DNA of 64,000 bases from Closterium sp. NIES-65 (taxonomy: Eukaryota > Streptophyta > Zygnematophyceae > Desmidiales > Closteriaceae), in contig CANXME010002275.1 in NCBI GenBank assembly GCA_948144175.1, forward strand, positions 3,104,001-3,168,000, given 5' to 3'. A program made the translations under genes and the position numbers. The notes under the pieces are model-generated. The model had not been told where the DNA came from, ran no database searches, and saw only the letters and a list, made by a program, of their open reading frames with translations. Positions within the stretch are counted from its first letter, which is position 1; every line of letters starts with the position of its first letter. This document shows, in pieces, positions 10,023 to 20,071 of the stretch.

Positions 10023-10616
10023 TGCAAAGAATAGGCAATTTTGGGGGAGCGTGGGCACAATGTTGCACGATAGGAGCAAGAGGTGCGAGTTTTCCGTGTA
10101 CGGACTTGTTGGAAATCGAATACTGATGCCAAACTTGGTATGCAGTAATTGAAGGAACGAAATTGATTAATTGATTATGTTGATAGATTACAATAGAAAT
10201 AACATGAACCTTATAGAGTGACATAGTGACGTGTGCAAGAACGTTCTACAAGAATGTTGTTCTTGAAGAACGTTGTTCAAAGAGAACGTCCAAGCACCTA
10301 CTCTAGTATGCGGTTTCCAGGTTGGCACCGCAAGGTGAAAATACCATCAGGTGAAAATACTCTCAGGTCTATTTTTAACCTGCCCATGAGTAGTTGCGTA
10401 GGTTCTTGCAACACTGACAGTTGCACATACTCGTTTGTGCAATGTCGCCACTTCCTTGGTCCAATGTCGAAATGTGCATACCGAAGCACACAGATTTGAG
10501 TGTACTCGGCAAATATCGCAACATAGGTAAAACGGGTATGCGGTATGCGAAGTCTCGCTACTCCGCATAGGGTTGCTACATGCGAAACCAGGCACGCGTA
10601 GGGCTTCACCTTAACA
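10023..10616 (-). repeat. B1 5' LTR (~594 bp)
   Basis: Minus strand begins TGTTAAGGTGAAGCCC and ends TTCTTTGCA. It is collinear with 1553-2104. Shared blocks include GTTGCACGATAGG, TGGTATGCAGTAATT in the plus direction, and a duplicated AAGAACGTTGTTC word near 10245-10280 that is expanded relative to the other copy. Confidence 0.75.
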
Positions 10617-11068
10617 GACAAAATGTGATTGCTAGACTTGTTGCGGGCTGGAATTGAAATCGCACCCAACAAGAACCAACAAACCTTCCCTATTCACCAC
10701 AACACCTTCGGTGTTGCTAGTTTGGCATTTTGGTTTCTTGGGGATTGTTGTAGGGCGAGTGTTGGGCTCATAGGGTCTGACTAACTCACCACCTTGCAGA
10801 TCTGAACTGTTGGTTAGGCCATTTCCTAGATCTAATCCATGGCTGCCAAGTAATTCCGCAGTATACCCCGTCGCACTTCCATCGCAATAGCGATCGGCCT
10901 CAATCTTGGTTGAAAGCGTGCTTTACCATTCCGGAAAGTAAAGATTTAGACCTTTCTAACACGTACCTGCTCTATTTTTTAGCTTACATGAGCTGCACGT
11001 AATTTTCCGTCAAAGTAGGCGGACTTAATCTCTTGTTACGCTCTCTAGATTTGCACGCTTTCCATAAG
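10617..11068 (+). repeat. Putative 5' LTR of C1 (incomplete)
   Basis: Non-coding, AT/GC-balanced sequence that ends just before a perfect PBS at 11069-11080 (TGGTATCAGAGC). No second copy is in the window, so the LTR start cannot be fixed; part of it may lie left of B1 at 1474-1552. Confidence 0.5.
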
Positions 11069-11155
11069 TGGTATCAGAGCTGGTTAGGCCTGCGACATTC
11101 TCTCCTTTCATCATATTTCGAATTTGTTTGAAGACCTCTAGATCTAGGGTTGGTT

Positions 11156-11376
11156 ATGGCCCAAAAGTAAGATGGCCCTCCTAGGTTCACCGGTTCAGAT
11201 TTTTCGCTATGGCGGTTCCAGTTTACACTTAGGCTAGGTATTTAAGACATAGAGGGCGCTTTGGAGAGATCGGAGCGAAAGCCTGAAGCTGATCAAGGAG
11301 AGGCATCTGCTGGAGTGTCTAGCCAAGTGGGAGCAGGGGCTAGGGGAGCCTCTAGCTCATCTATAAGTGAGGGAAG
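11156..11376 (+). pseudogene. C1 gag N-terminal part
   Basis: ATG at 11156, an in-frame stop at codon 5, then FTGSDFSLWRFQFTLRL, the typical opening of a Copia gag (UBN2/DUF4219-like, F-x-G-x-[ND][FY]-x2-W). It is followed by an acidic, Ser/Gly/Ala-rich stretch up to the A3 LTR. It continues after the inserted complex at 23127. Confidence 0.7.
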
Positions 11377-11510
11377 TGTCAAATGATATATCAGCTATAT
11401 ATGTTTAGGCTGTAGTGGGGTAGCCAATATGGGGTACAGCCCACTTTAGGGTTTCATATTTCTACCCAACTCTTTCATAGTTCACTCATTCCTACTGCCG
11501 GATTCTGACA
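11377..11510 (+). repeat. A3 5' LTR (134 bp)
   Basis: TGTCAAATGATA...GGATTCTGACA, with the family box TAGTGGGGTAGCCAATATG then GGGGTACA. PBS at 11511-11522 follows directly, then a T-run at 11541-11552. Confidence 0.9.
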
Positions 11511-11588
11511 TGGTATCAGAGCACGAGGTCCGTAGGACCGTTTTTTTTTTTTGGCCTACCTACCGTTGCAGTTACCGCGCTACCCCAC

Positions 11589-12933
11589 GTGTTGTCCTGT
11601 GCCTACCTCCCTTGCCTCGTATCGTGCTGCGCTGCGCTGCGTGACAACGCGGGTGTTCACCAGTTCACCCCTGCCTACGAGCATGCCACACACTGCACGT
11701 GTGCTCAGACGGGTCGTCACCTGGCTACCTTCACTTGGCACCCGGGGTCGGGCCTGTACACACTGACCACTGAGTCCCCTCAAGTAGCTGCGTCTGCATC
11801 TGCGTCAGGTCAGTTGTCGGCCCCCTGCTCGTGTCGCGCCTTGTCGCACCAGACACTCCTTTGGCACCACCGCCTTGGTCACCCCTCGGTGCAGCGCCTT
11901 CGCAGCATGCACCGCCGTGTCCTTGTCTCTGGTCTTCCCAGGGTTCTCCCTCCCCTCCCACCCTCGCCTGCTCCTCCCTGTCTTCCCTGTGTCGAGGGGC
12001 GGCAGCGCGCCGCTCCTCACTCCTCCTCGTTCCCTCCCACAGAGGGTCCCCTGCAGACTCTCCATCTGGACGTGTGGGGCCCAGCCCGCGTCCGTGGACA
12101 GGGCCACGAGCGGTACTTCCTGCTGGTCGTTGACGACTACACGCGTTACACCACGGTCTTCCCCTTGCGCAGCAAGGGTGAGGTCCCTAATGTTTTGATT
12201 CCTTGGATCCGCGCTGCTCGTCTCCAGCTCCGCAAGCGGTTCGGGACGGAGTTTCCCGTCCTGCGTCAGCAGTCTGACAGAGGTGGGGAGTTTTCCTCCG
12301 ACCTCTTGGCAGCCTTCTATGCGGAGCACGACATTAGCCTGACGTTCACACTTCCGGCCTCTCCGCAGCATAATGGGGTTGCTGAGCGCCGCATTGGCTT
12401 AATCATGGATTTCGCTCGTACCTCCATGATCCATGCGGATGCCCCCCATTTTTTGTGGCCGTTTGCGGTCCGGTACGCTGCGCATTAGCTCAGCCTCTGG
12501 CCCCGTGTCTCCTTGCCAAAGACCTCCCCCACATTGCAGTGGACGGGGAAGGTTGGCGATGCGTCTCGTTTCCGGATCTGGGATGCTCGTGCCTTTGTCC
12601 GCAATACCACCGCGGACAAGCTCTCCACCCGCGCTATTCCGTGTGTCTTCCTTGGCTTTGTCCCTGACGCGCCCGGTTGGCAGTTTTACCACCCCACCTC
12701 GCGCCGTGTCTTCCCCTCTCAGGACGTCACGTTCGACGAGTCGGTTCCATTTTACTGTCTCTTCCCCTACCGCACTGCCCCTCTCCCCCCCGTGCCGCTC
12801 TTCCTCGCTCCAAGTGCTCCCCACGTAGACCCCCTCCCCGCTCCCGGTCCTGCTCCTTCAGGTGTCTCTCAGGTAGACCCTCCTCCCTTGACTGTGCCGG
12901 TTGAGGTCATTGGTGACTCTGGTCCTGCTGAGG
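11589..12933 (+). pseudogene. A3 pre-integrase, integrase and start of linker
   Basis: The first frame (11589-12488) opens inside the protease C-terminal block (DNAGVHQFTPA), then has the zinc-binding LLWHHRLGHPS and CLPCVEG of the integrase N-terminal domain. The catalytic core follows: LDVWGP, VVDDYTRY, QSDRGGEF, HNGVAERRIG. A stop at 12487 separates it from the next frame (12513-12933), which carries LQWTGKVGDASRFR, CVFLGFVPDAPGWQFYHP and the linker start. One stop and the gag deletion apart, the integrase is well preserved. Confidence 0.88.
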
Positions 12934-13065
12934 TGTCAGAACATTATAGCTTATACATTTGTGTAGGCTGTAGTGGGGTAGCCCATAAGGGGTACAAACC
13001 AATTAGGGTTAGTACTTTTACCCAACTGTTTCATAGTTCATTCATTCCATTCTCACTTCTCGTCA
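12934..13065 (+). repeat. A4 LTR, plus orientation (132 bp)
   Basis: TGTCAGAACATT...CTTCTCGTCA, followed by the PBS variant TGGTATCGAGC at 13066-13076. Its first 75 bp match the inverted partial LTR at 13889-13963 with one difference. Confidence 0.9.
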
Positions 13066-13184
13066 TGGTATCGAGCAGGTTCCCGAGTGGGAATACTGCC
13101 TAGGGCCCACCACGAACTTTTTTTTTCCTTCCCTGCCTGCAGCGCGCTTAGCTCCTAACCCAAGTAGCGCCTCGAGCCGCCTTA

Positions 13185-13888
13185 GTGGCCCCTATTGGCC
13201 GCCCTTACTGCCCCTCAAGCCGCCCTCTACAGCCTCGCTTAGGCCGCTTACGGACCCGTCGCGGCCCCGCTACGGCCCCGCTTAGGCCCCGCATCGACCC
13301 CGCTACGGCCCCGCTTAGGCCCCGCTACGACCCCGCTACGGCCCCGCTACGGCCCCGTCAGCCCCGCTACGGCCCCGCTACGGCCCCGCTAAGGCCCCGC
13401 GTCGACCCCGCTACGGCCCCGCTTGGGCCCCGCTTCGGCCCCGCTACGGCTCCGCTACGGCCCCGTCGGCCCCACTACGGCCCCGCTACGGCCCCGTCGG
13501 CCCCGCTACGGCCCCGCTTAGGACCCGCTACGGCCCCGTTGGCCCCGCTACGGCCCCGCTTAGGCCCCGCTACGGACCCGCCGGCCCCGCTACGGCCCCG
13601 CTTGGGCCCCGCTTCGGCCCCCGCTACGGCCCCACTTTGGCCCCGCTACGGCCCCACTTAGGCCCCGCTACGGCCCCGTCGCCACCGCGGCCCCGTCGCC
13701 ACCTGCGGCCCCACCCACCCTTGCGGCCCGCCGCCAGCGTAGGCCCCGCAACCACCTGCGACCTCGCCACCACCTGCGACCCTGCCGCCCAGCGCCCGCA
13801 GCGCCGAGTAGCCGAACCGCCGGCCAGCTGAGCCGCCCGACCGCCCGAGCCGCCCATCAACCAAGCCGCCCGACCGCCGAGCCGCCCA
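13185..13888 (+). repeat. A4 leader arm, CGGCCCCGCTA tandem repeat (plus sense)
   Basis: Dozens of imperfect copies of a 10-12-bp unit (GGCCCCGCTAC, GGCCCCGCTTA), then CGCAGCGCCGAGTAGCCGAA and GAGCCGCCCGAC units. The same series, inverted, is at 20280-20735. The Arg/Pro-rich frame at 13185-13661 is a product of the repeat and not a credible gene. Confidence 0.9.
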
Positions 13889-13963
13889 GCAGCCCTAATT
13901 GGGTTGTACCCCTTATGGGCTACCCCACTACAGCCTACACAAATGTATAAGCTATAATGTTCT
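13889..13963 (-). repeat. A4 partial 3' LTR (75 bp, minus sense)
   Basis: Minus strand TGTCAGAACATTATAGC up to CCAATTAGGG, then an abrupt change into inverted leader sequence. The body-side neighbour (13964-13990) is the usual polypurine region of the family (GTGGGGGAG, TATGGGGTTG on the minus strand). The missing 57 bp are the 3' part of the LTR. Confidence 0.88.
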
Positions 13964-14172
13964 GACACAACCCCATAGGCAAAGTGGGGGAGCACAAGTG
14001 GTCACAAGACCAGTCAAGCAAAGCAAAGCAAAGCAAGCTCAGGGTGGATCACAAAGTCACCACACAGTCCGAGCACAAGAGTAAGGCCACAAGGCCAGTT
14101 CACATGCAAGGTCATATATATAAAGGTAAAACAAGCAAGGGCAGGTGTAGAAAGAATACAGTACAAACAAGA
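13964..14172 (-). other. A4 3' untranslated region with polypurine tract
   Basis: Contains the conserved family 3' block (14041-14080, GGATCACAAAGTCACCACAC then GAGCACAAG in plus reading), also present in A7, A8, A6 and the non-autonomous T. The polypurine tract adjoins 13963. Confidence 0.75.
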
Positions 14173-15687
14173 TCAAGAAGTGAGCGAGTGAGGCCAGGTA
14201 GGCACAAGACCTAGCACAGTACAGAAGCGCTGATGATCACAAGGCGGAAGGGCCTTGGTGAAGATATCAGCAGTGTTGGCCTCAGAGGTCACGTAGGTGA
14301 GGCGGAGCTGACCACTCTGCTGCAGCTCACGAGACAGGAAGTAGCGGAGAGCAATGTGCTTTGTTCTGTGCTCCAGTCTGTGCTCCCAACACAAGGCCAG
14401 CATGGCCTTGTTGTCTACGTACAGAACTGGAGGAGAACGAGTCTTCTCTCCTAGGTCAGTCAGCAGGTAGGTGAGCCAACGTAGCTCCTGTGTAGCCATG
14501 GCCCTTGCGTAGATCTCAGCATTACAGATGGAGCCGAGAACAAAGGACGAGCGGGTAGACCGCCACAAAACAGAGCCGGAGCCAAGGCTGAAGGTGTAAC
14601 CCTGTGACGACCGCTGTGTAGCCTGGTCATCAGCCCAAGAAGCATCAGCATGACCTGTGAGGACTACTCGACGTCGCCCTCCAAGCACTAGCCCCATGCC
14701 CGACGTACTGCACACGTAGCGCAACACCCTCTTCGCTACAGCCATGAGCTCTGGTCTGTGTCTCCCAGGAGCAACATAGCGTGCCAAGATGCTTAGAGGG
14801 TATGCAAGGTCAGGTCGTGTGCATGTCATCAGGTACATGAGGCAGCCAACAAGCTCTGGGTACGGGCCACTCGACTCTACGGACTCATCCGAATGTAGAG
14901 CTGAGAGCGAGTGGCGAATAGACAGAGGAGTGGCATGAGGCGAAGAGTACGTGAAGCCAAAGCGCTGAAGGACCTGCTGCACCATGTGTGACTGAGTCAC
15001 GGTAATGGTGCGCTGTGCTCTGTCACGGGTGATCTGCAAGCCAAGGTAGCTGTGCAGTTCACCCAGGTCTGTGCATGAGTGTCTCTTCCGCAGCTCGGAC
15101 CTCACGTGGGCGAGTCCAGTAGTGTCAGCAGTAGCAAAGACCAAGTCGTCGACGTACAGGAGGATGTAGAACGGCGGCAAAGAGGTGTCGGTGCGTAGAA
15201 ACAACCACGGGTCAGCTGTAGAAGGAGCAAACCCAAGGGCCGCAGGAGTAGTCCTCAGTGTGTCGTGCCACTCATGGGGCGCCTGGCGGAGACCGTAGAC
15301 TGGCCGTCGAAGGCTCCACTGGGTACCAGGAGGGAACGACCCAGTGAAGCCAGGAGGGCGGCGCAGCCAGATCGCCTCGTGCAGGCTACCCTGTAAGAAA
15401 GCAGTGCTGAAGTCAAGAGAGTGAAGCTCGTAGTCGCGCTGAGCGGCTATGTGCAGCAACACCCGAAGAGTGGTCATCTTCGGGGTGGGAGAGAAGGTCT
15501 GAAAGTAGTCAACTCCCTGCCGCTGACTGAAGCCTTGAGCCACATAACGCGCCTTGAAGACACGCGGAGATCTCGGCGGCCGCTTCACCCTGAAGATCCA
15601 CATCCCACTGATGATGTTCGCCCCAGGTGGGGGAACCTCGTTGACGTAGGTACCTGTGGACTTCCAGGAAGCCATCTCTGCGTCCAT
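14173..15687 (-). CDS. A4 reverse transcriptase-RNase H (504-codon open frame)
   Basis: Copia RT (RVT_2 type) opens with MDAEMASWKSTGTY and MWIFRVKRPPRSP, and carries FKARYVAQGFSQRQGVDY, LHSLDFSTAFLQGSLHEAIW (first palm Asp in LDFSTAF) and YILLYVDDLVFATA (catalytic Asp pair). RNase H follows: GHADASWADDQAT, NAEIYARAMATQELRWL, LYVDNKAMLALC, then EANTADIFTKALPP near the end. The Glu context is CNAEIYA where A7 has CEAEIYA. The frame is open to the stop at 14173. The domain copied element RNA into cDNA. It is the best-preserved RT-RNase H here after A7, but upstream breaks mean that no full Gag-Pol can be made. Confidence 0.9.
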   Translation of the reverse strand: MDAEMASWKSTGTYVNEVPPPGANIISGMWIFRVKRPPRSPRVFKARYVAQGFSQRQGVDYFQTFSPTPKMTTLRVLLHIAAQRDYELHSLDFSTAFLQGSLHEAIWLRRPPGFTGSFPPGTQWSLRRPVYGLRQAPHEWHDTLRTTPAALGFAPSTADPWLFLRTDTSLPPFYILLYVDDLVFATADTTGLAHVRSELRKRHSCTDLGELHSYLGLQITRDRAQRTITVTQSHMVQQVLQRFGFTYSSPHATPLSIRHSLSALHSDESVESSGPYPELVGCLMYLMTCTRPDLAYPLSILARYVAPGRHRPELMAVAKRVLRYVCSTSGMGLVLGGRRRVVLTGHADASWADDQATQRSSQGYTFSLGSGSVLWRSTRSSFVLGSICNAEIYARAMATQELRWLTYLLTDLGEKTRSPPVLYVDNKAMLALCWEHRLEHRTKHIALRYFLSRELQQSGQLRLTYVTSEANTADIFTKALPPCDHQRFCTVLGLVPTWPHSLTS

Positions 15688-17166
15688 GGCCGACTGTCAC
15701 TGAGAGGAGTAGGAACTCTTGATCGCCTCAGCGTATGATTGAAAAGTCGGGATGTCTGGTGCATGCGGGTCTCCCTCAGGGGCAATCAGCGTGGACACGA
15801 GATGGGGCAAAGCAGCCGCAAAGCACTGGAACTCCTCCTGCCTGTCCTCAAGGACGTCCGTGCTAAGAGCACACTCACCCTTGACGGACGGAGGACAGAC
15901 AGACTCAGACTCAGCAACAAGATTGGCAGCGTAATCTAGACAACAGCGAGCAGCGAATACGACAAGCTTAGAAACTCAAGCAGACGCAGCAGTGGACTCA
16001 AAGGAAGGGTCACTAACAATAGTAGCAAGAGGGCGCGTGACCGAAGGACTAGCAACACGAAGGGAGTCAGACTCCGGGTCAGCAAGAGAAGGAAGAGAGG
16101 ACTCTGGAGGAGACGGCAAAGGGACACGAAGAGGAGCAGTGGATGGATGCAGTGCCATCTGGTGTGTGCCTCGGACCGCAGGAGGACGCGGACGCGCAGC
16201 ACGACGACTAGTGCGAGCAGCGCAAACAGGCGACGCAAGACGAGACGCAGGCTCACGACGCTCAGCAAGACCTCCAGTAGGACCAGTGTAGGGAGAAGGA
16301 GCAGGTAGCGGGGAGGCGGGCTGTAACTGTGACTGCGACTTGACAGGCTGTGGACACTCTAAGGGAGGAGCAAGACCAGGAGAGGTAGGGAGACCAAGAA
16401 CTTGCTCTAGGAGCTGAACGAAGTACGGCCTCGGCCGCTCAGCGCCTCCAGAACCAGCAAGGACGGCACCAGTACCCCCAGCGGCAGCACCAGCGCTAGC
16501 ATAACCGCCAGCTCCAACAGCGCCAACTCCAGCACCCTCAGAAGCACCAGCGCCAGCAGCCCCGCCAGCGCCAACACCCCCAGCAGCTCCAGCTCCAGCA
16601 GCACCAACTCTAGTAGGACCGTCAGCACCAGCAGCCTCTGCAGCACCCCCAGACGCACCAGCATCAGTAGAAACATCAGCGCCAACACCCCCAGCAGCTC
16701 CACCTCCACCAGCACCAGCACCGACAGCAGCTCCAGCAGCACCCCCAGACTCAACAGCACGTCTCCAGCGGCGGGCGAACCACTTGCGCAGCTCCTGTGG
16801 AGAGAGCGGCTCCCGCCTCGATGAAGCACCTCCGGCGGCCACACGAGCAGACCCAGCACCCCCAGGCTCTGCACCCCCAGGCTCCGTACCCCCAGTCTCA
16901 GCTCCCCCAGACTTAGCACCCCCAGCCTCAGCACCCACAGTCTCAGCACCCCTAGACTCAGCACCCCCAGACCCGGCACCCGCAGGCTCAGCACCTCTAG
17001 CAGCACCAGAGTCAACAGCTACCTCGACTGCGTCTACCAGGGACACACCTGAAGGGGCAGGACCCTGAGGAGGGAGGGGGTCTACCTCGGTAGCACTTAG
17101 TGCAAGGAAGAGCGGCGGCGGGGGGAGGGGTGTAGTGCGGTAGGGGAAGAGACGGTTGTAAGGCAT
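15688..17166 (-). pseudogene. A4 integrase-RT linker and pre-RT block
   Basis: A 396-codon frame (17166-15976) starts after the integrase with YNRLFPYRT and then DAVEVAVDSGAARGAEP. Next come Gly-Ala-Glu-Pro repeats, one copy of the module REPLSPQELRKWFARRWRR (around 16800), more Gly/Ala repeats, then RPRPYFVQLLEQVLGLP and a Pro/Ser-rich stretch. A stop at 15975 and another at about 15699 (in the YSSQ-QSAMDAEM stretch) break the path into RT. This variable spacer is far longer than is usual between Copia integrase and RT. Confidence 0.85.
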
Positions 17167-17173
17167 CGACTCG

Positions 17174-17746
17174 TCAAAGATGACGTCCTGGGAGGACTGA
17201 ACACGGCGCGTGGTGGGGTGGTAAAACTACCAGCCATGCACGTCGGGGGGGGGAGCCAAGGAAGACGCAAGGAACAACACGGGGGGACAGCTTGTCCGTA
17301 GACAAGTCGGAGACAAATGCGCGAGATCCCCAGACCCGAAACGGAGATGCTTCGCCAACCTTCCCTGTCCACCGCAAGGCGGGGGAGGTCTCTGGCAAGG
17401 AGACCCAGGGCTGAAGGTTGAGCTGATGCGCGGCGTACTGAACCGCAAATCGCCACAGAAAATGGGGGGCAGCCGCATGCATCATGGACGTACGCGCGAC
17501 GTCCATGACCATGCCAATGCGGCGCTCAGCAATCCCATTTTGCTGTGGAGAGGCCGGAAGCGTGAAGGTCTGGCGGATGCCCTGTGCTAGACAGAAGGCT
17601 CCCAGACAGGCAGAGGAAAACTTTCCGCCTCTGTCCGAGTGCAGACGCAGAATAGGAAAGTCCGAGGCAACACTCTCTCTGAGCTGGAGACGAGCTGCGC
17701 GGATCCAGTCGATCAACACCTCAGTGACGTCACCCTTGCTGCGCAA
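17174..17746 (-). pseudogene. A4 integrase C-terminal two-thirds
   Basis: It starts at SKGDVTEVLIDWIRAARLQL. The second catalytic Asp context reads HSDRGGKF, so the conserved Glu after GG is Lys here. The catalytic Glu is in NGIAERRIGMVMD. It then has LRWTGKVGEASPF and CVFLG. A G-run near 17247-17253 shifts the frame at the end. A stop near 17760 separates it from the upstream VVDDYS block. Confidence 0.85.
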
Positions 17747-17809
17747 GGGGAAGACTGTGGTTTAATGCGAGTAGTCGTCAACGACCAGCAGAAAGTGCCG
17801 CTCTCTCCC

Positions 17810-18820
17810 CTACCCACTGACGCGGGCTGGGCCCCACACGTCCATGTGTAGAGTCTGCAGCGGAGCCTCTGTCGGAGTAAAATCGGAGGAGTGAGGGGTG
17901 GCGCGCTGTCGCCCCTCGACGCAGGGGACGAAGGAAGGGCCAGGCCCCTGAGGAAGGGGAGGCAGAGACCGAGGAAGACTAGAGACAAGGACACGGGAGG
18001 CCATGCCTCGGAGACGAGGCAGGGAGGGGTGACCAAGGCAGTGGTGCCAAAGGAGAGTCTGGTGGGACAGCAAACGACACGAGCAGGGGGCAGACTCAGG
18101 ACCAGACCTGGACGCCGCAGCAAACACGTGACACGACGTAGCTACCTGGGTAGACTCAGACTTAGGAGGAGACTCAGCTGTAAGGGTGTACAGGCTCGAC
18201 CCTGGCCGACGGGTGAACGTGGCCAAGTGCCGGCCTGTCCGAGCACACGTGCAGTGGGTCACTCGCCGACTCGCAAGAGTGAACTGGTCAACCCCTCGAT
18301 CCTGTAGGTCCGCTCCAATCACCAAGTTCGTTGAGAACGAGGGGAGGTAGAGACCAGACAGGGTGCCAAAGGAGGCTGCAGGGCACGATAGGACAGTGGA
18401 GAAGCTAGCAAGGAGAGGACCCCCAAAGGGGTCTGCCAGGGAGACTGCAACCGGCTGACTAAGCGGCGTAAGAGTGGTGCGGTCTTGAAGGAAGGAGCGG
18501 GACGCACCCGAGTCCAGGGTGAAGGTGTGGAAGGCCTGAGACGACGTAGTACTTGAGAGAGCAGACTCACCAGCACCTGAGGCGGCAGACGCACTGGCAC
18601 CTAGAGCAGCAGTCTCACGAGCACCTAGCGCAGCAGCCTCAATGCCCGGGTCAGGCGGTACACACAGGTAACAAGCACCCTCAGCACTATCAGCAACAGC
18701 ATACATGGCAGCAAGAATAGCATCAAAGTCAAGATCAAAGATAGCAACCCTAGCCTTAGCCAGATCTCCCCAGCAAGGGATCTTTGACGCCTCAGGGAAC
18801 TGGCGACGCCACGCGTCCAT
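17810..18820 (-). pseudogene. A4 protease and integrase N-terminal part
   Basis: In order: end of the zinc-knuckle domain (MDAWRRQFPEAS), DLDFDAILAAMYAV, an Ala/Gly repeat, protease motif TFTLDSGASRSFL (around residue 115), NLVIGADLQDRGV, then CTCARTGRHLATF, LLWHHCLGHPSLPRL and FVPCVEG of the integrase zinc-binding region, and HMDVWGP. It ends with a stop after RVSG at 17810. Protease motifs are intact. The HHRLGH His-His-Arg context has become HHCLGH. Confidence 0.88.
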
Positions 18821-19583
18821 CAGGCGACCAAAGCAGCACTGGGTGGAGTGCGGGCCTCCGCACTGCTCACCAGTGCGGTCGCCGGTACGGAGAACGTAAG
18901 AGCAGGGACCAAAACCCCCACCGCGCTGGCGTGCAGTGTACTACTCACGAAGCTGCTGAGGGGACAGGGTCACACCACTCAGCTGCTACTGCTGGCGCTG
19001 ACCACCACTGGCGCCACTCCTCAGCGCAGAGTCGCGACTCGCTCCACCACCGCCGCCTCCGCCGCCGCCGCCTCCGCCACCTTCGCCGCCTCCTCCATCT
19101 CCGCCTCCTCCACTACCCCCGCCGCCTCCGCTCCCTCGGCCACCTCCACCGCCCTTCGCCGCCTCCACTACTGCCGCCGCCGCCGCCACCCCTGGCACCA
19201 CTCCCACCACCACCCCCACTCCCTCCACCGCCTCCACCACCACCTCCACCGCCCCCTCCAGCCCCTCCAGTGCCCTTGCCCCCCTTGCCCTTGCCGGTGT
19301 GGCGTCTCACGCTCGTGTCAGACGCAACGCCGACCGACTCGAAACCAACGAGGTTGGCCGCAGCAGCAGAGGCAACAGAGGGCAAGAGGGGGGAGGGAGA
19401 ACACCCCTCAAAGACGGGGGTGCGAGGGTCACCACGAGAGGCTCCTACAACGACTATGCTCTTCTTTATCGCCAGGAGGGCCTTCTCGAGGAGGTCAACG
19501 GTGAGAATGGTGGGGCAAACAGAGAGGAAGTGGTCCATGACTACCCGAAGAGAGTCAGGGAGCCGGGTGACTACGTAGTACAT
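18821..19583 (-). pseudogene. A4 gag C-terminal part: Gly-rich tail, module, zinc knuckle
   Basis: 19583-19113 encodes MYYVVTRLPDSLRVVMDHFLS (capsid C-terminal part) and then a long Gly-rich tract. Frame changes in the GGT/GGC repeats near 19100 lead to the rest of the tract, then LSPQQLRE with a stop in place of Trp, and the knuckle CSYVLRTGDRTGEQC followed by GGPHSTQCC. The spacing is Cx13Cx3Hx4C, unlike the standard Cx2Cx4Hx4C. Confidence 0.8.
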
Positions 19584-20071
19584 AAGGGGGGGGGGGGGGG
19601 GGGGGGGGGGTTCTTGGCGCAGAACTCAGCAGGAAGCGCAGCGCGGTAGCGAGTGTCACTAGTGCGGATGTGCGTAATGAGGTCAGCTATAATGGGAAAG
19701 GCAGCAAGGTCAGGGAAGAGGTACGGTAGCATGTGGCGGCTCAGTGCTGCAGTGGCAGGGGAAGAGTAGCGTGCAACTACAGCATCGTACAAGGTCTGAG
19801 CACTCTTGTACTGGCTAAAGTGTGCACGCTCAGTGGTCGGTAAGTGGCGGCGCACAGCAAGGCGAGCATCAGCGTCACGTGTGGCCCATTGTGAGCGAAC
19901 AGTGGCATCAGCATCAGCAGCAGGGGCAAGGGAGGCACCAGAAGTGAGGTCAAACAGGGAGAGGGCGTCTGTCCTTTCGCACTGCAGGAAAAGCTGCAGA
20001 TCATCTACCCAGACCTCAGAGTCCACTGCCCGACCCTCAACATAAAAGGTGAGAACGCTAGGGGAAGCCAT
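19571..20071 (-). CDS. A4 capsid (gag N-terminal part), 166 codons
   Basis: ATG at 20071; the product starts MASPSVLTFYVEGRAVDSEVW. It continues through LQLFLQCERTDALSLFDLTSG, FSQYKSAQTLYDAVVARYSSP and PYLFPDLAAFPIIADLITHIR. These blocks are shared with A6 (36391) and A8 (63910) and mark the start of Copia gag (UBN2-like capsid region). The frame then enters a Pro run encoded by 25 consecutive C (19610-19586 on the minus strand) and stops in frame just after it; the rest of gag is in another frame. Confidence 0.85.
   Translation of the reverse strand: MASPSVLTFYVEGRAVDSEVWVDDLQLFLQCERTDALSLFDLTSGASLAPAADADATVRSQWATRDADARLAVRRHLPTTERAHFSQYKSAQTLYDAVVARYSSPATAALSRHMLPYLFPDLAAFPIIADLITHIRTSDTRYRAALPAEFCAKNPPPPPPPPLCTT

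Larger units (their letters stand above)
1553..10616 (-). mobile_element. B1: degenerate Copia element with A2 nested inside
   Basis: Two related LTRs (1553-2104 and 10023-10616) bracket minus-strand gag and protease remnants. The flanking pentamers are GGCAA (1548-1552) and GACAA (10617-10621), which reads as a TSD with one substitution. A polypurine tract (minus strand, 2117 to 2105) abuts the 3' LTR, and a degraded PBS-like TGGTGCAGTGAGC (minus, 10021 to about 10009) follows the 5' LTR. A2 interrupts it at 2632. The integrase and reverse transcriptase parts of B1 are missing, so the A2 insertion site also carries a deletion. Confidence 0.75.
11377..12933 (+). mobile_element. A3: family A Copia fragment, gag deleted, nested in C1 gag
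   Basis: A complete-looking LTR (11377-11510) and PBS (11511-11522, TGGTATCAGAGC) are followed after only about 70 bp by the middle of the protease/pre-integrase segment. Leader, gag, zinc knuckle and the protease active site are thus deleted. The element is interrupted in the integrase-RT linker at 12933 by the A4 LTR. A5 downstream (20736-23126) carries the missing RT half and may be its continuation. Confidence 0.8.

Noticed and set aside
13185-13661. 158-codon Arg/Pro/Ala frame, plus strand
   Set aside because: Pure translation of the CGGCCCCGCTA leader repeat; the inverted copy at 20280-20735 does not keep it open in the same way.
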